Assembly (NCBI GenBank): GCA_013398955.1
Contig: VWPU01004562.1
Span: 120,001-184,000, forward strand
Length of the DNA: 64,000 nucleotides
Source: Callaeas wilsoni
Taxonomy: Eukaryota; Chordata; Aves; Passeriformes; Callaeidae
Reading direction: 5' to 3'
A program made the position numbers and the translations under genes. Numbering within the stretch: position 1 is the stretch's first letter; every line of letters starts with the position of its first letter. The notes beneath the pieces are model-generated. The model was not told where the DNA came from. It saw only the letters and a list, made by a program, of their open reading frames with translations, and did not search any database. Positions 22,191-33,810 of the stretch are shown here, in pieces.

Positions 22191-24754
22191 TAAACCTTTT
22201 GTACTGGCATTCCCAGCCTGGATAGGGAAACGTGGCAAAACTAATGTAACAGGTTTGGTGTCATCTTCTTCATGACATGGCAAAAATAAAGTGAAACTCT
22301 AGGGAGAAGCAGATGGATGATAATTTTTGCTGTTTATCTTTCTTGATAATTCTTAATTGTCAATGCAGAAAAGGTGTGGAACGCTTGCAGTTTGTAGTGC
22401 CAAGTATGAGATAATTCACACAGTACAAAATTACTGACCCCTTTTTATCAGACCGTTTGTATCCTTTATAGTCATATGAAAAATAAAGCTCCAAAATTCT
22501 GTGTCTTTTGATGGATAATGAAAGCTGATTTTCAGAGTCAATGAGTGCTCCAATTGTTCATGAACACTGAAAAAACCCGCCATGTAACTTTACCCTGGGA
22601 AGAAAATATTTTAAGAAGTGAGAACCAAACTTCATTGAAATTGGTGGGAAGACTGAAAATATCAAGGCCTTGTAGTAAAGTCCTGTGTAATTAAAGTTAA
22701 ATATGATTGGAAACTTTGCCTTGAAATGCTTGCTGTTGTAATTTACACAGTAAACTTTCTCCAATGGGAATGTCTTTCTGACTTTGAATCTGACAATAGT
22801 TCCCTAACACCAGCCAAAGCTGAGACAGTCAAAATGGAAAATTTCTGCTGCTGAAAGAGTTGGATTTTTGTTCCTGTCAGCACTTGGTGTCTTCAGAAAT
22901 GCCTCTTTCTGGGTACATCACAATAAGCATTAGAGAAGCATTGCAATGTACCTTATGTAGTTGACAAAGAGAATTTACTGCATTCATTAAATCTCTCTGA
23001 AGGAGGCATGATTAGGATGCAAGATGTACAGTCAGTGTATGACACAATTGACAATACTTACATCCAACTCTGATCTTATTTGACTTCTGTTTATATGGCA
23101 TACAGTGTAATTTAAGTCTATATTCAGGCTTCAAATGTATCAGATTACCAGAAATCTATTAAAAACAGTATACAGTCTTTCGATTTTTCAGTCTGAACCT
23201 TAATGAATGTCCTACTTCCTCACTCATCAGTGTTCTGAAGTAGGATATGGAGCTCAGGAATGAAACCTTCAGCTTAAAAAAATGGAGGTATATTTGGAGA
23301 AATAAACCTAGAGCTGCCTCTACACCATGATGCTATGCCCTTCCACTTTCCACCCACTTCTGCAAAACTACATTTAAACATAGGATCTAAAAGTTTTAGG
23401 GCTAAAAACATTTCAGCTGTACTCCAGATACATTTGGGAACTTAATCTAAGGGGTTGCTTGAAGACACACTATACTTCCTCCAGAAGACTTTGATTTGGA
23501 AGACTAAGTCTCTGTACCTGTTGTTTATACAACATATGTAATTTTATGTAAAAGTATGTAAATTGCCCCTGGTGGGGCAAAGCTCAATGGGTGCTTTAAA
23601 AAACTGAGTGGGTCCAGAGCAATCAATAAAATCCATTTCCAGAGTGGTCCTGAACCCAGCCATGAACAACAACATCATCATGCAGATCAGCATGACTTAG
23701 TCAACTGATAAAACCTTTTAAGAGACAAAATTTAAACTAAGTTTATCAGGCTTGGTCTGAGGTAATTCAGCAGCCCAAGATGCTCAATTGTACCTGTTTT
23801 TGTGAAATCACAGCCTGCTGAAACAATACTCAACTGTCTCCAGACACTTCAGGGGCCAGAGGTAAGGACAGAATGGGCAGCATTTCAGATGTTGCTTCAT
23901 CTTAACATGCTGAGAAGCAGCTTAGGCAAGACCTTATTTAGTAAGTTTGTTCCATAATACTGCACTGGATCCCTAAAATTAGTTGCAAGTATCCGCCCAT
24001 GTTCAATTATCTCTATCTTGGCCAGGTGGCCCATCCATTGTCACCTGGCTTTTTCTTTTATCCCATTGCCTCTTTTGCTGGACCAGTGACACCAGTCTCA
24101 CCCACCTGACCCTACTCACCTTAAAAGCTGCAGTGTTATGTTCACCCTGCCCTTTACTCATCTCTCCAGGAACATGCAGCACTCTTGAAGGCTCTGGCCA
24201 TGTAGTAAACGACTCAGTGGATAGTTAAATTACTTTAGTTACTACCAGCTGCAAGCAGACTTCACCAGAAGCCCGCCCCACAGTTCTGGGTACAGTCTTA
24301 AAACTTACGGAGAATAACAAATGAAAGCAGCTGTGTTCTACTTCTTTTTCTCAGGCTCTGATGCTGCAAAATGACTGCCAAGACTCTCCAAAAGGGTAAC
24401 TGCACAAAGCACAAAGATTAATCCTGCTAAGGTCACTGCTGTGTTGGGTCCTTTTTGGTTTTTGCCTTGTCCAGAGGAGATTTGATGGTCAGAACTCTTG
24501 GAGCTTCTCTGATTCAAGTTGCAGCAGCTGAGACAGCTCCTTGTTGTAATCCCCAAGTTCATGTGAGATGATGGCTCACGCTAAGAACAGCCAGAGGACT
24601 GAGGATATTCATTTTTAAGGGCAAAGGTGGCACCTTCACACGTGTTTACGCAGAATCGAACACTTCAGGGCTCTAGTCCCGAATGAGATCTCCAAGTTAT
24701 GTTGTAGTACAAACAAACAATAATAATAGAGAATGAGTGAGCGTAAGGGGAGGA
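22191..24754. other. Non-coding DNA, no gene seen
   Basis: Unique AT-rich sequence with no recognised repeats or genes. Short open frames (for example minus 22558-22764, plus 23983-24228, minus 24338-24562) have no recognisable similarity and no supporting splice structure. Confidence 0.55.
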
Positions 24755-25260
24755 GGGGGAAGTTATGATTAATTTTTATCAGACTTCCTTCTCCTTTCCA
24801 CAGAGCAGTTCAATGTGAAGTCAAAGTTCATTGACACATTCTCTGTAGTCAGTGGGATGATTGTTTTATATTAGCCATTGACTTGGCCTGCATTGATCCT
24901 TGAGAATGTATCGCACAAATCATTTTGCACTAAACTGCTGAATCAATGAAGAAATCTCCTGGAAAATTTATATTAAAAGTCGCTGTTTGCCTAAATGAGT
25001 TCCCTGTGCCCCATATTGAATATTTTGCTGATGAATTGAATGAGTTTAAATTTGAACATTGCAGACCCATTAAAGAATGAATTCTTAAATCAACTTCTGC
25101 CATTTATGATTGAAATGAGATTTCCCCTGCAATAGACTAGCTGTTATATAAATCAGTTGTGCATTTTATACTGTTCCATAAACAAGATATAATTCTTTTA
25201 AATACACAACAGGTGCCTTAAATCTTTTGATGCATCTTGTATTTATCTGATGTTGATATT
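24755..25260. promoter_or_regulatory. Candidate conserved non-coding block
   Basis: AT-rich, repeat-free block dense in homeodomain- and POU-like words: ATGATTAATTTTTAT near 24764, GATGAATTGAATGAG near 25030, CCATTAAAGAATGAATT near 25068, and TATAAATCAG near 25146. No open frame of note crosses it. This is the texture typical of conserved enhancers in vertebrate gene deserts, but the call is inference. Confidence 0.27.
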
Positions 25261-27393
25261 AGTATATTTACACCAGGTAACGAACATGGGTTTATAATAG
25301 AATATATTTTCTGAAGGTTAAAGAAGCCATAATCTTTGTTCTTAAATGCAACTGAATTTTCAGGGGTTATACTCTACATCACTGCTCACAGCTGAGATCT
25401 AAATTTAATCTAAAATAAATAATTGTCCCTTGCACCATAAAAAAGCAAACCATCTTGAGTAAGATTATGATTAGAGCAAATCTGATTTTTAGTATGACAT
25501 AGAGGAACATTTTTCCTGCTATCTAGTTTTTAATATTGCAGTGAATAGTTGAATTTCTTTCCCTTCCACTCAGGCTCTCTGCACCTTAGGTGACCTCTAC
25601 TTACTGGCTCAGGTAAATGATTTAAGCTTGTACCAAAATTACTTCATGCACTGGTCCAGTTTTGGAGTTACCCCAGATACAAGATTTCCACTGACAGTTT
25701 GCTGGAGCAACAGGTGTCAGAGAAGTGGTTCTTTACTTTTTCCACAAATAACAGCTTTTTCGCATAAATCATGTCCATCTTGAAAGATGGTTGTTTCTTC
25801 TCAAGCCATATGAGGAGGTCACTGCTGGAGTCAGACGTGATCTTTGATGTCATGGATGCTCCCTGTGTTTCAGAATTTGGGTCAGGCGGATCTCAGAAGG
25901 GCAGTAAGCACCAGATCACTGCCCTCTTCCTCGGAGAAAGCACTGAAGTGGACATAAACCAAGACTATGAGGGTCAAACCAGGAGCTGGAGCAAATCAAT
26001 GCATTTTATATGATATCTAGGAATGGTGCCAATGTGGTCTCTATGTACTCAGCAACTTCTGAAGAGACAAAAATTCCCAAGACATCCCCAGTAAAATGAG
26101 GAGCTTCAATGATCTCCAAGAGAGGAGCAGCAGCTGCATTTTGGATTAGCAGATAGGCAGGTCTGGAGGTGAATTCAACATTGCTCTGTTCCTATCTTAG
26201 ATAATGTGACATTTAGAAATGTTCGCAGTGTAACAAATGAAAAAGAATTCAGTCCCAGAGAAGGGACCATAATGAAAGTTGGAAGTTCTATAAAATCTGT
26301 AAGCCTAATGAGAAATGCATGTTTTCACCATTTCTTCACTGGTGTTGCCTTGAACACACCCTTCAAGGGGGTCGAGAGCTCTGATGCACAGACAGAGGTG
26401 GGGCCTCCGGTCAACCCTCCCTCAGTGCTCATCCTTCCATGCTCATCCTCATCTTCCTCTGCCCCACAGCTGAGCACACACTGGATTTGCCCTGTGGGCT
26501 CACCCATGCATCACGTCCCTGATGACAAGCCAAAGTCAAACTTTAGGGTGTGCTGCAGCCACTTCTCCTCAGTTTGGATTTGACTCTGTTCCTGCAAGCA
26601 AGACCCTTTCCTTAGCCAAGCATGAAGGGATGGTAAAAGTTACTGTGACTATCCTTTGAGAAAGAAAACCTTCCTTTTTTTCATCCCATTCTTGCCAGTA
26701 ACAGGATTCAGAAGTGGCTTCCACAGTAAAGAGATCTTTAAATCACAGGTGTTGCAGGAGGGCTGGAATAGCTCACTTTAACCAGGCTGTAAAATCTCAC
26801 TATTGAGGCTGTAGCATCAGCTTCATCCCATGGCTTCTAATGTTTTCATGGCTCTGTGGGACTCTCTCATCCAAGGACAAGCATCAAGGGTTTTATAACT
26901 ATCAGTTGATCATTTCTGCTAAAGTAGGGGAGGTGGATTCTCAGTGAGATAACAAAGGTGTTATCTCTATCCAGGGAGGATATAAAGGATATTGGGAAGA
27001 TAACATCTAATTGAAGATTCAATTTTCCAAGTGTCAAATTGTTTTGATGACTAATTGATTTACATAGACTGAATTCATTCACAGAGCCAGTATTTTTTAG
27101 ATCTTGCTCCCTTTCTTCTTCTGTGGCAGCACATAGGAATTGCTGTTAACTTTCTTAAAAATAAAAGAGATAGACTAGGATTGGCATGGGAGATGTTACT
27201 GAGTTTTAGCCCTTTATCTTCTCGACATAGACACAGTAGGTCACTAATGTCAGTAAAGGTGTGATTCAGGGATCCAAGCCCAAAACTAGGTGACAGAAAA
27301 GGTCAGGATCTAATTGCTCTGTCTTGGCGCTGAGAGACCAAGGAAAGGAAGAAAACACGATGGCCTCAGGAAAAGCTGTTTCACAAGACCTCT
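25261..27393. other. Non-coding DNA, no gene seen
   Basis: No recognised element. A 125-codon plus-strand open frame at 26206-26583 is the longest here. It includes a serine-rich stretch from a TCATCCTCATCTTCCTCT tract (about 26443-26460) and a partly open antisense frame, and it resembles no family I know. Confidence 0.5.
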
Positions 27394-27512
27394 TTGGCTC
27401 AGTTTAAAAGAGGGATAATGCTGTTTACTTGCTGTCCTCGGAGGGATATTGCAAGAATTAATTAGCTAATGTTGGCAAAGTGCTGTGAAGGTCAAAAATA
27501 ATATGTAGTGAG
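27394..27512 (+). mobile_element. Old MIR/L2-type retroelement 3' tail
   Basis: The order of landmarks matches the 3' half of ancient amniote SINE/LINE tails: CTCTTTGGCTCAGTTT, then a GAGGGATAATG block, then GAGGGATATTGCAAGAATTAA, then GTTGGCAAAGTGCTGTGAAGG. In MIR/L2-like consensus sequences these correspond to CCTCAGTTT, GGGGATAAT, the GTGAGGATTAA block and the AAAGCGCTTTGA block. It is heavily diverged, as expected for an element that predates birds. The exact subfamily cannot be assigned by eye. Confidence 0.55.
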
Positions 27513-28974
27513 ATTGCAGGATGAAGCGGTATGGAAGATTAATTGGGATTCACTTAGAATAGCTTTAAAAGTGAGATGTGACAAAACATCAGTGAATTCT
27601 GTTTTAGAGAAGCTTTTTTGCACCCACCTCAATAAGTTGTTCTGCTTTTAGTGACAGCATTTTCAAAGCAGTTCCAGCAAAGCCTTTTTAACAGGAATTC
27701 ATTTTCAAATCCCTCTGCTGGTAACACCAGGCCAATTTCCGAAGGTCTGGGCACAGAGATGTTTCTTCTCTCTCCATGTCCCTTAGCTTTATCTTTTAAT
27801 TCCTGAGGACTGATGGATGACACTTTTCCAGAAGGACTTGGTGCTGAGAGCATCACTGGCACTACCAGGATTTGGGTCCAGTGCCCTGCTCATCTCCTAC
27901 CTCCCAAGAGAGTTCCCAATCTCAAAATGTTTCTCTGGGATGACTGAAAGAGAGAAACACTCCCTGTAATTAAAGAAATTCTATAATTACGATACTAAGG
28001 AAATTTCACCCTGTAGGTGCAAAAGTAATTTCAAAATGTTGATTTACTTTTTCACTATACATGTTGGGACCATATTAATGGCCAGACAGGAAATTAAGTT
28101 TTCAAGTATTTGTTTTAGCAGGCAGAAGGGGTATGTTTTACTTTTTCACATTTTAATTTTCATCTTCTTTGCCTTATTCTGGCTAAAATATTAATGTCTG
28201 GGTATCACTGCAGTCAAAGGGATATTTCTATTGTCATCATTGTAAAAGATTTAATTAAAACATTTGTGATTCTTCACAAATTTTTAAATGTAATTTCATC
28301 TTTGATAACAATAAACAGCAATTTTGTCTATTAAGTTTTTATTAGCATGCACAAAAATTTAATTTGATAAGGTTTATCTTCAAAAGAACACATTTCTTCA
28401 AAACAATAAAACAAATATTTTCAAATTTTTATTAAAAATTTATAAAACCTTCTTCCTTGAATTTTTCCAGACAAACTAAATGCAACTGTGCACTTGAAAA
28501 AAATATTTCCATGAGAATTGTTATGTTTGGAAAAATAAAAGTTATGCCTTTATTAGGAGCCAGACTTGATGTACGTGGATGTTATAATGTCTTCTTTATG
28601 TCTCTATACCTTTTCCCCTAAACTATAGCTTATTTCATATCTGATGTCTTGGTCAACAAATAATGCCAAGAGCACAAACAGATGGTTTGGTGGGGATCAG
28701 CTGAGACTGGTTTGAGGCCACCACACTCATTTCTCGTGTCACCAAAGAGCTGCTTCAGCTGCGGTGAGCAAATCGAGGTGCCTGTCCCACTGATGTGTGT
28801 AAATTGCTGTTCATACTTCATCTCGTGTGTTTTAGTACAGATTATGCACTTTCTTTATGGTTGCATTTCTCAATGCTCTTTTATAGTGGATAAAATGCCA
28901 GAGCAGGGTAAGAACAATATTGTCTCTGCGTGACCCTGTCCCCTGTCCCACAAAACACAAATTTGTAAGTATGA
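27513..28974. other. Non-coding DNA, AT-rich core at 28235-28445
   Basis: No gene. The segment 28235-28445 is strongly AT-rich with runs such as TTAATTAAAACATTTG and TTTTATTAAAAATTTATAA. It could be scaffold-attachment-like or simply drifted sequence. Short open frames at 28630-28933 on both strands are mutual shadows. Confidence 0.5.
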
Positions 28975-29760
28975 AGAAAATTTTCTGTTGCATTTTCACT
29001 TTCTGAGTGCTAATGAAGCAAGAGCAAGTCTTTTGCGAGGCGTGGCTGGCAGATAATTGCTTTCACAGAATAAACTCTGTATCTTCCCTTTTGCCATCTA
29101 ACATTTAAAATCATTTTACATATACAGAACATTTGAGTCTAATTGGATGAAGGATCTTAATTCCTGTAACAAAAAAAATACTGTTAAATTGACATTACTT
29201 CATTGATTTTAATAAAGCCTTTGAAGATCTGAGAACAAAGGGTCCTATTGGTTCTTTAATTAGTAAAGGATTTATTCAATAAGTTATCGGACAAGTTAAT
29301 TTACAGGACTTAATTTTGCTATTGAAAGGTTTAGCCTCCTTCCCTCCAAAATTGGGACGATGGACCATTCCAATACTGTGAAGGTGATGACCTTGTGATA
29401 ACCCGTGTGTTCATCAGTCAAATTACTGTCCCCAGTAATGATAATGCCAAAGCTCTGGAACACTGGGGCAGCTAATCTGTATTCAAATTACACTCAATGA
29501 AACAGCAAGCACAATTCGAGTAATAACTCACTAGCACTGAGAGGTGAAGGGAGATGTTCAGACCCCTTCATGCAGATTGGACATTATCATACATTTCTTA
29601 GGTGTTGGACAGGTCTGCATGAGAGGGTTGTTAATGAAAATATCAATCAAAAACTCTGCTGACTTAATGGTCAATTTAAATTAATTAATTGGAAAGGAAA
29701 AAGTTGAGAAGGACAGCATTGATTGTTTAGCTCGGAGCAGTTGGCAGGCTCAGAGAACAA
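28975..29760. promoter_or_regulatory. Candidate conserved non-coding block
   Basis: This is the densest homeodomain-like region in the window. It carries TAAT/ATTA cores near 29010, 29055, 29139, 29158, 29209, 29257, 29298, 29437, 29475, 29632 and others, and ends in the palindromic AAATTAATTAATTGG at 29677-29691. There are no repeats and no open frame of note. A stretch of such texture almost 800 bases long is typical of a deeply conserved developmental enhancer. Conservation itself could not be checked. Confidence 0.33.
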
Positions 29761-30504
29761 GGTTGCCCAAATAAGACCACATTTCCTATGTCAGCTGATG
29801 CTTTGTGTAAAATTTCGTGTTTGAAAAGATGGGGAAAATAGTAGGATGCTGCAATTTGAACACTTTGATATTCTGAATTGTGGTTCAGTCAGTTTGGGAT
29901 GGGGTGCTGAACATAATGCTATAATACCAGCCTGGGGACGGAAATCTGCAGGAGAGGTAGAAGTGAGGCACTGTGCACCAGCTGAGGATTTGACCCTCAC
30001 TGTGCAGCCACATGCAGAAATCCTCTCACTCACAGCCTGTTTTTTATCCTCATAGCTTGTACTTTCTATCTCAGAACATTTTTGTCAGTTATCCCTAAAA
30101 GCTGACACTCTGGAGGTCAGGGGAGGATTCCTTTTGATTTAGGGGAGAGAAGATTTAAGCCTCCATCTGCAAGGGGGCTCCTCACAAATAAAATTGTGAA
30201 TAAAGAAAATATTTAATGCCTGGAAGCATCTATAAGAATTTTGTTATTAATATGAAAGGCAATATGTGTTTTGGGAAACTGTAAAGCCTTTGGGATGAAT
30301 AAAACATTAAACCTATATTTTTATTGTATATTTTGAAACGAAATGCTTTAAATGAATATATTTTCTATACCTATGTCTATATTTATATCTATCTGTATAA
30401 TTAAATATCAGCAAAATTTTTGAAGACAAAAATGTCCATAGTATTTTAAAATACTTTGCTTGTGTAATGAGCATTTTGCTTCCTACATAAACAAAGACTA
30501 TAGT

Positions 30505-30561
30505 AATTTGGTGTAGGAATAGGCTAAGGCTTGAAATTAAATCAAATTCTTACACCAAATT
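30505..30561. repeat. 15-bp inverted repeat, 27-base loop
   Basis: The arms AATTTGGTGTAGGAA (30505-30519) and TTCTTACACCAAATT (30547-30561) are complementary at 14 of 15 positions, and the exception would be a G-U pair in RNA. Pairing does not extend outward, so it is shorter than a usual microRNA stem. Confidence 0.7.
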
Positions 30562-30788
30562 CCTGTGTTTTGAACCTGAAACTCAACATTGGTTTTGAAT
30601 TCAGTTTTAAGGAAATACAGTAAGATTTGCTAAATTCATGATATTTTATCTGTCTGAAGCAAAATCCAAACTTCCTGCCAGCTGCATTGGGTTGTGGTGT
30701 GAGGACAGTCTAAGATTTGAGCATCCAAAATATTTTTGGAGATCCTGTAAAAAAATTGTTACTCCAGAACATTTAATCGCAGTTCTTC

Positions 30789-30809
30789 TTTTTTTTTTTT
30801 TTTTTTTTT
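30789..30809. repeat. Poly-T run (21 T)
   Basis: Twenty-one uninterrupted T, the longest homopolymer in the window. It could be the poly-A tail of a minus-strand retrocopy, but I recognise no retrocopy in the sequence to its right (30810-30960), which is where its body would lie. Confidence 0.85.
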
Positions 30810-32194
30810 GTTCAGTCAACTATTTTGTTTTGGTTTTAATTTGTTTCCTAATTCTGCTCTTTCTAAATCACACATTGTCATTTCCATCAAAGCAGAATAT
30901 AAACATCAACCCTGTGTATAATGCAGTGGGAAATAAATATGAGATGTAAAATGAAATGCAGATGCAGCAGCTTTACTGTGGAAAGCATCTGACAGGCAGC
31001 ACTAGGGTTGGTTCTAATGTTGTTTTTATAATTCTTTTTATTATCACAAAAAGGATGGGAACAGAAAATTGGCCTAATGAGACAGAAATCAATCCAAATA
31101 AAACAATTAGCCCCATAAAAACAATACGGTGATTATACGTTTAAGTAAATGACAAGTGGAGAAGTACATGGCACATTACTAGGGAAATGAAGATACTGCA
31201 CTGACTCTCTATTCCTTCTTTTCCCTCTCCACATATCCTTTCCTCAAGGCAGTATTAAAATGATAATAAGGAACTCAAATGAACATATTGGCAATTAACT
31301 GTAACTTGGTCTTTATTAGACTTCAGGGTGCAGGTCTCCAACCAGATTTTATACCTGACTTCTAGAAAATGCTTAACATATTGGATACAAGGTAGATCAG
31401 GGCTGCACTGTTACTGAATATGCTGCAAAGAAAATTTATAAAGACTCAAAATGACCAAATACCCCATGGCTGTGTTAGGACAATGTCCCCAAATAAATCT
31501 TGTTTAACTTCAGGAGCTGAGTCATGTTTTCTGTTCTCTCCAGCAGCTATCACTCACCTTTTCAGAGATATCTCAGAGAATATTTCAGCCAGGTCCCAAG
31601 GGGAAGTAGGTGAAAACAGCAGTGACACAGGAAGGGCAAACAACACACCAGGCAAAGCCCACGGTGGCACAGCCTCTTCAGCAGAGCAACTCAGCACAGC
31701 CCAGACCTGATGATTCTGCAGTTCAAAGATGTGCCTGGCTGAACTGACTTCTTTCTTGCTGGACTGTGTTAATGTAATGGCTGTACGGCTCCAATGCAAT
31801 CTCAATAAATGGTGTTGCTGTTTGCAAACTCTCTGGCTTTGAGTTCAGATCTAATCTCCCACCAAAGTCACCCAGTGTGTCTTTGACTGTTCACCACCCT
31901 CAGAGCAGCTGCACCACTCTGGGCATGGCTCTATCACTCCAAAATTCAACCAGTACAACCCTTCCACACAACTGTGGCTGTATTTCCATGGGATTATCCA
32001 GCAGCTATAGAAGATTTAGAGGTATATCGAGGTCCTTTATTGCAGTTGTACCTAAGTCTACCTCCTATTCTCTTATACTGGTGTACGTGGAGGAGAAAAT
32101 TTTGTAGGGAGGGATGAACCCTATGTTGAGGTACATCAATGAAGAGTAGGGCAGAAAATGTGGGAAAATATGGCTACTGGTGACTTTATCCAAG

Positions 32195-32320
32195 CCCTGC
32201 CTCAGTTTCTCATTTAGGAGGTAAAGATAATAACCAGACACCAGAAAGTTTTATTTCTAATCCTGACACTGATTCTTTCTGTGGTTTTGGACAAACTGCT
32301 TAGACTGACCACATCATTTC
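32195..32320 (+). repeat. Weak MIR-core-like words
   Basis: GCCTCAGTTTCTCATTTAGG followed by GTAAAGATAATAA resembles the MIR core's CCTCAGTTTCC...GGATAATAA section. The later TCCTGACACTGATTC and GTTTTGGACAAACTGCTTAG resemble the preceding MIR section. The sections occur in the wrong order for one element, so there may be two adjacent old fragments or none. Confidence 0.25.
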
Positions 32321-33695
32321 ATTGTGTCCAGAAGGGAATAGCAATATACAGTGTGTTCACTCTTTGTGGATGTCCAGATCTCTGTGCAGCACTAACTTTC
32401 CTGTGTGCAGCATGAGGATTGGACAAATCTGCCCCAGCATTGCTTGGGGGAATAGATTCCCAAACATGTCTCAGGAGCCTTAAGGTTGAATAAATTCTGA
32501 TTATGGGATCTACTGTTAAATGCTGGATTTCCGTCTTGGCCCGAAGGTAATGCAAAAATGTGTATGAACTATTTTTAGCTGGGCTATAAAAAGAAAATTA
32601 AGCTATCAGAGAATATAATTAGAACAGAACCACCATGCTAAATTTGGGGATTAGATACTATACCTTGTAATTAATCAGGCTGAATAAAGTCATCCTCGAG
32701 TAGAATTGCATGAACCATTTTACTCTGGCTCAGGGTAACAGGTTCTGTGAGGAGTATTTGTGCGGGGCAAAGGGGTGCTGTGGTTGCAGTAAGCCAGGAA
32801 ATGGCTTTGGGCACTGCTGGAGACCCTGAGGGTCCCAGCCTAGCAGGGAATCAGCCTCGTGGCTCTAAGGTCAACCCTGGTTGTGCCAGCCCCAGCCTGG
32901 GCCTCAGCGTACTCTGACTGGAGCCTTTCACAGTCTTAGAATTTCCCAGCACAGAAAGCAAAGCAGGCACAGAAGTTGTTAAAAAAAGATGGCCTTCGCT
33001 ATGTAAGTGTGTCAGGACCTGGCCATGAGCAGAAAGTATTAGTACTGTTTTATTTCTTATGAATAACAATAAAATATTACACTGACTGCAAGCTTGATGT
33101 GAGAGCTAGTGATATTATTGCTCTTGTAGTATTTAGTTTGCTTGTATATTCTCTTGACTCCAGATGGATTTTAATTTTGTGTATGGTAGCTACACAGTGT
33201 GCACGTAAAAGCTTTAATAAATCTGCTTGTTCAAACTGAAACAGGCATTTTGTATTATGAGATTGTCTTGCTCCAAAACAAATCCACATGATTAGAGCAG
33301 TGGATTTAACTAATTGTCCTCCAAGCAGCTCCTACGGGAAAACAAAATGTTGTCTATGTTAACAGTGCCTCAAAGAGGGATCAGTCAGGATCAACAAAAA
33401 CATGGTATCACATGCTGTAGTATTGTGTTGTTTACCAGATGGCAGGAGGATAATTACCATAAAATCATTATCGCTTGCTTTAGGGTAAGTATCATCATAA
33501 AAGCTGGTATCTGAACTGAGTCCCAAATCCCAATATGTAACTACTGTTGAATTTCTAGAGAAATGCAGAATCCCAGGAAACAAGATCTGGATTTCACTCT
33601 GGGTGAGATTCTGAAGTGTGAGAGTTCTGTTTTCCAGAAAACTCCTTATTCAGCTGTTCATGTGAGATACTAAACTGATAGACGCTTTCCAGAGA

Positions 33696-33810
33696 ATTCT
33701 ATTCTATTCTATTCTATTCTCTTCTATTCTATTCTATGCCATGCCATGCCATGCCATGCCTTGCCATTCCATCCCATTCCATTCTGTTCCATTCCATTCC
33801 ATTCCATTCT
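33696..33810. repeat. Compound pentanucleotide satellite (23 units)
   Basis: Twenty-three 5-base units in register: five ATTCT, one CTTCT, two ATTCT, five ATGCC, one TTGCC, then ATTCC/ATCCC/ATTCT/GTTCC variants ending with three ATTCC and one ATTCT. The blocks change composition while keeping the period, showing successive local expansions of mutated units. The minus-strand open frame at 33734-33919 simply reads this satellite. Such arrays are length-variable between individuals. Confidence 0.95.

Larger units (their letters stand above)
29761..33695. other. Non-coding DNA, no gene seen
   Basis: No protein-coding gene recognised. Apart from the separately listed hairpin, poly-T run and weak MIR-like words, the sequence is unique. 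A strong plus-strand donor (TTTAGG then GTAAGTATC near 33483) follows an open frame at 33314-33514, but no convincing exon boundary exists upstream. Confidence 0.5.

Noticed and set aside
30638..30949. 103-codon frame with a phenylalanine run as a membrane protein
   Set aside because: The hydrophobic stretch is the 21-T homopolymer read in frame.
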